A DNA stretch of 32,993 nucleotides from Planctomycetales bacterium (GTDB lineage: Bacteria > Planctomycetota > Planctomycetia > Isosphaerales > Isosphaeraceae). Shown one piece after another: positions 31,735-32,993 of this stretch (its first letter is position 1; every line of letters begins with the position of its first letter). The stretch lies in NCBI GenBank assembly GCA_027452145.1, contig DAIDHB010000166.1, forward strand, positions 1 through 32,993. The letters are read 5' to 3'. The notes beneath the pieces were generated by a model. It was not told where the DNA came from and did no database searches. It saw nothing but the letters and a program-made list of their open reading frames with translations. The position numbers and the translations under genes are program-made.

Positions 31735-32993
31735 GTCGCAGCCGACGCGGCCGATGCCCATCGCGGTGTTCGACGCGCCGGTCGTCCAGGAAGTCACCGA
31801 CTACGAGGAGTTCCCGGGCGATACGGACACCCCCTACTCGGTGCAGGTGCTGGCCCGCGTCTCCGGCTACATGACCCGGGTGTATTTCCAGGACGGCACC
31901 ATGGTCCGCAAGGGGGAAAAGCTCTTCGAGATTGACCCCCAGATGTACCGGGCCGACTATGCCCGCGCGGTGGGGACGGTGAAGCAGTACGAGGCGCACG
32001 TCGAGCGAGTGAAGAAGGAGTTCAACCGCGCCAAGAACCTGCTGGGCCGCGGCTCGGTCAGCCAGGAAGAATACGACCGCTACAAGGCCGACTTCGAGGA
32101 GGCCGAGGCGAACGTCGAGGTGGCCCGGGCCAACCGCGACCTGGCGCGGCTCAACCTCGAGTGGTGCGAGGTGACCTCGCCGATCGACGGCCAGTTGAGC
32201 CGCCGGCTCGTCGACCCGGGCAACCTGGTCAAGGCCGACAGCACCGCGCTGACGACGGTGGTGAGCCTGGATCCGCTCTACGTCTACTTCGACGTGCACG
32301 AGCAGGCGATGCTGCGCATCAAGCGGCTGGCGCAGTCCGGCAAGCTCCGGATCCAGACCCAGGGGCTCAAGGCGGTGCCCGTCCAGATCGCCCTGTCGGA
32401 CGAGCCCGACTTCCCCCACAAGGGCGTGGTCGATTTCACCGACAACAAGGTGGACCTGAATACGGGCACCCTGCGGTTCCGGGCGAGGATCGACAATCCG
32501 CCCGACGCCCAGGGGAACCGCTTCATCGTCCCGGGCCTGTTCGTCCGGGTGCGGCTGCCGATCGGGGAACCCCACGAGGCGACGATGATCGCCGAGCAGT
32601 CGCTGGTCTCCGACCAGGGGCGGAAGTACGTCTTCGTCCTCGAGCCCAAGCTGGACAAGAACAAGGAGCAGGCCAGGACCCCGAAGGACAACCTCCCGCT
32701 GTACGTCGTCCAACGCCGCGACGTCGGCGAGGTCGGCGTGCTGCGGGACGGCTACCGCGAGGTCGAGAAGGGGATCAAGCCGGGCGACCTGGTCGTCCGG
32801 GCCGGGATGCAGCGGCTCAAGGACGGGCTCGAGGTCATCGGCGAGAAGTACAAGGGCGAGGCGCCACCGGCCGGGGAACCATCCGGCAAGGTGGCGGCGG
32901 AGAAGGCGAGTCCCCACGGCAAGGCGCCGGCCGCGCGGCCGGTCGTCCCCGCGGCCGCGGCCGCCCGGGCCGCATCCGGCGACGGCGCGCCGC
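31655..32993 (+). CDS. RND efflux periplasmic adaptor lipoprotein (partial, runs off right edge)
   Basis: This gene is open from the ATG at 31655 to the window end (about 446 residues visible) and encodes a membrane-fusion adaptor that links an inner-membrane RND pump to an outer channel. GGAGG lies eleven bases before the start. The N terminus has a lipoprotein signal (MLPSLALLALAAASTGC, with Cys23). The barrel-sandwich hybrid half appears as VLARVSGYMTRVYFQDGTMV, then a coiled-coil hairpin (VKQYEAHVERVKKEFNRAKN to VEVARANRDLARLNLEW), the second half (CEVTSPIDGQLSRRLVDPGN), and the beta-barrel (VVSLDPLYVYFDVHE; FIVPGLFVRVRLPIGEPHEA). The final part is Ala/Pro/Lys-rich and unusually long for the family. 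The pump gene is expected just beyond the edge. Overlap with the TetR gene suggests coupling. Confidence 0.9.
   Translation, partial: MRRMGWMLPSLALLALAAASTGCQQAKSQPTRPMPIAVFDAPVVQEVTDYEEFPGDTDTPYSVQVLARVSGYMTRVYFQDGTMVRKGEKLFEIDPQMYRADYARAVGTVKQYEAHVERVKKEFNRAKNLLGRGSVSQEEYDRYKADFEEAEANVEVARANRDLARLNLEWCEVTSPIDGQLSRRLVDPGNLVKADSTALTTVVSLDPLYVYFDVHEQAMLRIKRLAQSGKLRIQTQGLKAVPVQIALSDEPDFPHKGVVDFTDNKVDLNTGTLRFRARIDNPPDAQGNRFIVPGLFVRVRLPIGEPHEATMIAEQSLVSDQGRKYVFVLEPKLDKNKEQARTPKDNLPLYVVQRRDVGEVGVLRDGYREVEKGIKPGDLVVRAGMQRLKDGLEVIGEKYKGEAPPAGEPSGKVAAEKASPHGKAPAARPVVPAAAAARAASGDGAP

Overview
The window looks like chromosomal DNA from a planctomycete, most likely of the Isosphaeraceae type. Codon use is uniformly GC-rich. 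Three secreted proteins carry the N-terminal LE(S/T)R-x-x-LS motif typical of planctomycete exported proteins. There is a PEP-CTERM protein, a Uma2-family nuclease, an ECF sigma factor coupled to a Ser/Thr kinase, and a second ECF sigma factor fused to a membrane-anchored carboxypeptidase-regulatory-like region. These assignments come from motifs read by eye; no database was searched.

Layout. 0.1-4 kb: three exported proteins of unknown role, one with a striking seven-residue GG repeat, one short, one PKD/Ig-like. 4-8.2 kb (minus strand): a PLP-dependent Thr/Ser dehydratase, a Uma2 nuclease, a lipoprotein metallophosphoesterase and a PEP-CTERM protein. 8.9-11.5 kb (plus): an SF2 helicase with an N-terminal DUF559/VSR-like nuclease domain, overlapping a HIT-family hydrolase; this is the best candidate for an undescribed, possibly defence-related, pair. 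11.5-12.2 kb: non-coding, with an unusually AT-rich core. 12.2-15.5 kb: a Tat-exported Gfo/Idh/MocA oxidoreductase followed by a secreted beta-propeller protein with an EF-hand loop.

15.5-18.4 kb is the clearest accessory segment. It holds a serine-recombinase remnant, two diverged direct copies of a ~170-bp GC-rich repeat (plus a partial copy), a ParE/RelE-type toxin-antitoxin pair, and two small unknown genes between the repeats.

18.4-26.7 kb is signalling: the transmembrane ECF sigma-factor fusion, an ankyrin-repeat protein with an apparent one-base frameshift at its N terminus, and a Ser/Thr kinase with a C-terminal helical region translationally coupled to a PF07638-like ECF sigma factor. 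27-30.4 kb: a large exported beta-helix protein with about twelve repeats. 30.9 kb to the right edge: a TetR repressor with an 18-bp perfect palindromic operator next to a good sigma-70-type promoter, followed by an RND efflux adaptor lipoprotein that runs off the window. This is a classic autoregulated efflux operon.
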